Assembly: GCA_003541285.1 (NCBI GenBank)
Contig: DPMS01000720.1
Coordinates: forward strand, 1 to 6,446
Source of the DNA: Actinomycetota bacterium
GTDB taxonomy: Bacteria > Actinomycetota > Actinomycetes > Streptosporangiales > Streptosporangiaceae
Direction: 5' to 3'
Length of the DNA: 6,446 nt
Within the stretch, counting starts at the first letter, position 1. Each line of letters starts with the position of its first letter. This document shows, in pieces, positions 5,255 to 6,446 of this stretch. A model generated the notes under the pieces. That model did no database searches, was not told the DNA's origin, and saw only the letters and a list, made by a program, of their open reading frames with translations. A program made the position numbers and the translations under genes.

Positions 5255-5272
5255 GCGCCGTCGGTCCGGCGC
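5255..5272 (+). terminator. GC-rich hairpin after the toxin-antitoxin module
   Basis: GCGCCG (5255-5260) and CGGCGC (5267-5272) form a perfect 6-base-pair stem around TCGGTC. It lies 115 bases past the antitoxin stop and 53 bases before the likely transporter start. It could terminate the toxin-antitoxin transcript or be part of the transporter leader. No T-run follows. Confidence 0.35.
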
Positions 5273-5276
5273 GTGC

Positions 5277-5340
5277 CAGGACCAGGGCGGCAGGACCAGG
5301 AAGCGAGACAGTCCTGACAGCGAGCGTGATCAGGACCAGT
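5277..5340 (+). repeat. Triplicated CAGGACCAG with alternative hairpins around the transporter start
   Basis: CAGGACCAG occurs at 5277-5285, 5291-5299 and 5331-5339. GTCCTG at 5311-5316 can pair with CAGGAC at 5291-5296 (6 pairs) or, as GTCCTGA (5311-5317), with TCAGGAC (5330-5336) over 7 pairs. The second stem puts the likely GTG start (5326-5328) in its 12-base loop. The two pairings exclude each other, like an attenuator or translational switch. This is seen in the sequence; any regulatory role is inference. Confidence 0.45.
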
Positions 5341-6270
5341 ATCCGGTCGCGGCCGGCCGTGCAGGCGGCTTTCGGTGCGACCTGCCTGTCCGCCTCGGCC
5401 ATCCTGATCACTCTTGCGAACGTCGGCCCGGTGACGGCAGCGTTCTACCGCTGCGCACTCCCGCTGCCGGTGCTTGCCGTGCTGGCAGTGGCTGAGCAGC
5501 GCCGTTACGGTCCGCGCCCGCTGGCCAGCCGTGGCTACACGGGGCTGGCCGGCCTTTTCCTGGCCGCCAACCTCGTTCTGTGGGTTCACTCGATCGCCGA
5601 CGTCGGGGCCGGGGTGGCCACGGTGCTCGGCAATCTGCAGGTCCTGTTCGTCGCCGCCCTCGCGTGGGCAGTCCTGGGTGAGCACCCCACCCGGCGGTAC
5701 CTGGTCACGCTGCTGGTGGTGCTGCCCGGCGTGGTGATGGTGTCCGGGATGGCCGGCGGCGGGGCCACCGGGCCGCATCCGGCAGCGGGAGCCGCCTACG
5801 GGCTGGCCACCAGCGCCGCCTATGCCTGCTTTCTGCTCATCATGCGGCAGACCGCCGGTGCGACCCGGCACGTGGCCGGCCAGCTGTTCGACGCGACTGC
5901 TGGCGCGGCGGCGGGTGCCCTGCTGCTCGGCCTGGCCTCCGGCGGACTGCAACTGGCGATCCCCTGGCGGTCCCTGGGCTGGCTGCTGGTCCTGGCGCTG
6001 TCGAGCGGGATCATCGGCTGGCTGCTGATCACCTCGTCGCTGCCGCAGCTGCCGGCCGACCTGTCATCGCTGCTGCTCCTGCTGGAGCCCGCGGCTGCAC
6101 TGATCCTCGCCGCCATCGTCCTTGGCCAGCGGGCGAGCCTCATCCAGATCACAGGCGCCGTCCTGGTCTGCGGCGGCGTGCTGACAGCCACCCGAAACCA
6201 GGACCGGGATCACCGAAAGGCTGTCACTGGTGAGATGGCGGTCGCTGTGAACGGACGTGCGCGCAGTTGA
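5326..6270 (+). CDS. EamA/DMT-superfamily transporter, ten membrane helices
   Basis: With the GTG at 5326 the protein has 314 residues, the usual length for this superfamily of metabolite exporters and importers. Ten hydrophobic segments can be picked out at about 11-30, 38-56, 71-90, 96-117, 125-142, 154-174, 186-206, 216-236, 244-267 and 270-288, forming two five-helix EamA repeats. Signature stretches are AAFYRCALPLP after helix 1, LGNLQVLFVAALAWAVLGEHP ending repeat 1, and LLEPAAALILAAIVLGQRASL leading into QITGAVLVCGGVL in repeat 2. A hydrophilic tail of about 25 residues follows. The frame is open back to a GTG at 5230, but the extra 32 residues are Arg/Pro-rich and unlike the family, so I prefer 5326. 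Neither start has a good ribosome binding site. The substrate (amino acid, drug or other metabolite) cannot be told, and it is probably unrelated to the antitoxin upstream. Confidence 0.88.
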   Translation: MIRTSIRSRPAVQAAFGATCLSASAILITLANVGPVTAAFYRCALPLPVLAVLAVAEQRRYGPRPLASRGYTGLAGLFLAANLVLWVHSIADVGAGVATVLGNLQVLFVAALAWAVLGEHPTRRYLVTLLVVLPGVVMVSGMAGGGATGPHPAAGAAYGLATSAAYACFLLIMRQTAGATRHVAGQLFDATAGAAAGALLLGLASGGLQLAIPWRSLGWLLVLALSSGIIGWLLITSSLPQLPADLSSLLLLLEPAAALILAAIVLGQRASLIQITGAVLVCGGVLTATRNQDRDHRKAVTGEMAVAVNGRARS

Positions 6271-6446
6271 GCCCCGGTTTGGCCGAGAGAGTGACTCCAT
6301 CACCTCGTCTTCCTCGCCTGCAACTGAAACTCCTGCGGACCGGGCCCCGGTCACGTCCCCTGACGCGGGTGTAAGTAGAGAGCAAGGATCTAAACTGCAG
6401 GACTCGGCCTCCGGTCTACGATCCAGGGCATGGTGCGTCCTGGAAG
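6271..6446. other. Region downstream of the transporter to the window end
   Basis: Apart from the hairpin at 6338-6352 there is little to see. The locally AT-richer stretch 6371-6397 contains TAAACT (6391-6396), which could be a -10 box, but no good -35 box is placed correctly. An ATG at 6430 opens a frame MVRPG to the window edge and might be the start of the next gene, with only a weak CAGGG upstream. I do not call it as a gene. Confidence 0.35.
6338..6352 (+). terminator. Hairpin downstream of the transporter
   Basis: GACCGG (6338-6343) and CCGGTC (6347-6352) form a perfect 6-base-pair stem with a 3-base GCC loop, 67 bases past the transporter stop. It is a plausible GC-rich terminator or mRNA 3'-end stem, but it has no T-run. 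Confidence 0.4.

Noticed and set aside
5179..5952. Minus-strand open frame of 257 residues opposite the transporter
   Set aside because: Antisense to clear EamA sequence; the Gln/Gly/Arg-rich translation is a codon-bias artefact.

Overview
The window is about 70% GC by eye, with strong G/C preference at third codon positions, GTG starts and GGAGG-type ribosome binding sites. Together with the protein families seen, this points to a high-GC actinomycete chromosome (Streptosporangiales/Streptomyces-like; inferred, not proven). No plasmid or phage structural genes, complete transposase, rRNA or CRISPR array is visible.

Layout. Positions 1-764 hold the 3' part of an amidase-signature enzyme on the + strand, which converges on a minus-strand block. 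Read in the minus direction, that block starts with a small, internally deleted Mth938-like gene (3852 to 3676), followed by a complete class I HMG-CoA reductase (3516 to 2329) and a serine alpha/beta hydrolase of the lipase type (2090 to 870). Gaps of 160 and 238 bases separate these genes, so they are codirectional but not a tight operon. The reductase stands alone: no other mevalonate-pathway gene is in the window.

Positions 3853-4428 have no credible protein gene but are rich in structure. They contain a minus-strand promoter candidate, nested inverted repeats (4015-4064), a degenerate tRNA-like sequence with a well-preserved 3' end and CCA (4048-4119, minus strand), a 12-base tandem repeat (4198-4220), a perfect small hairpin (4241-4256), and an AT-rich palindrome overlapping a promoter candidate (4377-4414). 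This looks like a scarred integration or recombination site, although no integrase is present.

A HigB/HigA-type toxin-antitoxin module follows on the + strand. The toxin reading frame is broken by an apparent one-base deletion near 4542. The XRE-family antitoxin, whose ATG overlaps the toxin stop as ATGA, is intact. Downstream is a ten-helix EamA/DMT-family transporter (5326-6270), whose leader carries a triplicated CAGGACCAG motif and mutually exclusive hairpins around the likely GTG start. The final 176 bases contain a GC-rich hairpin and perhaps the first codons of another gene.

The window shows no single new multi-gene system. The points most worth checking are the tRNA-like scar with its repeats, the two damaged genes flanking it (the Mth938-like deletion and the frameshifted toxin), the lone HMG-CoA reductase, and the switch-like leader of the transporter.
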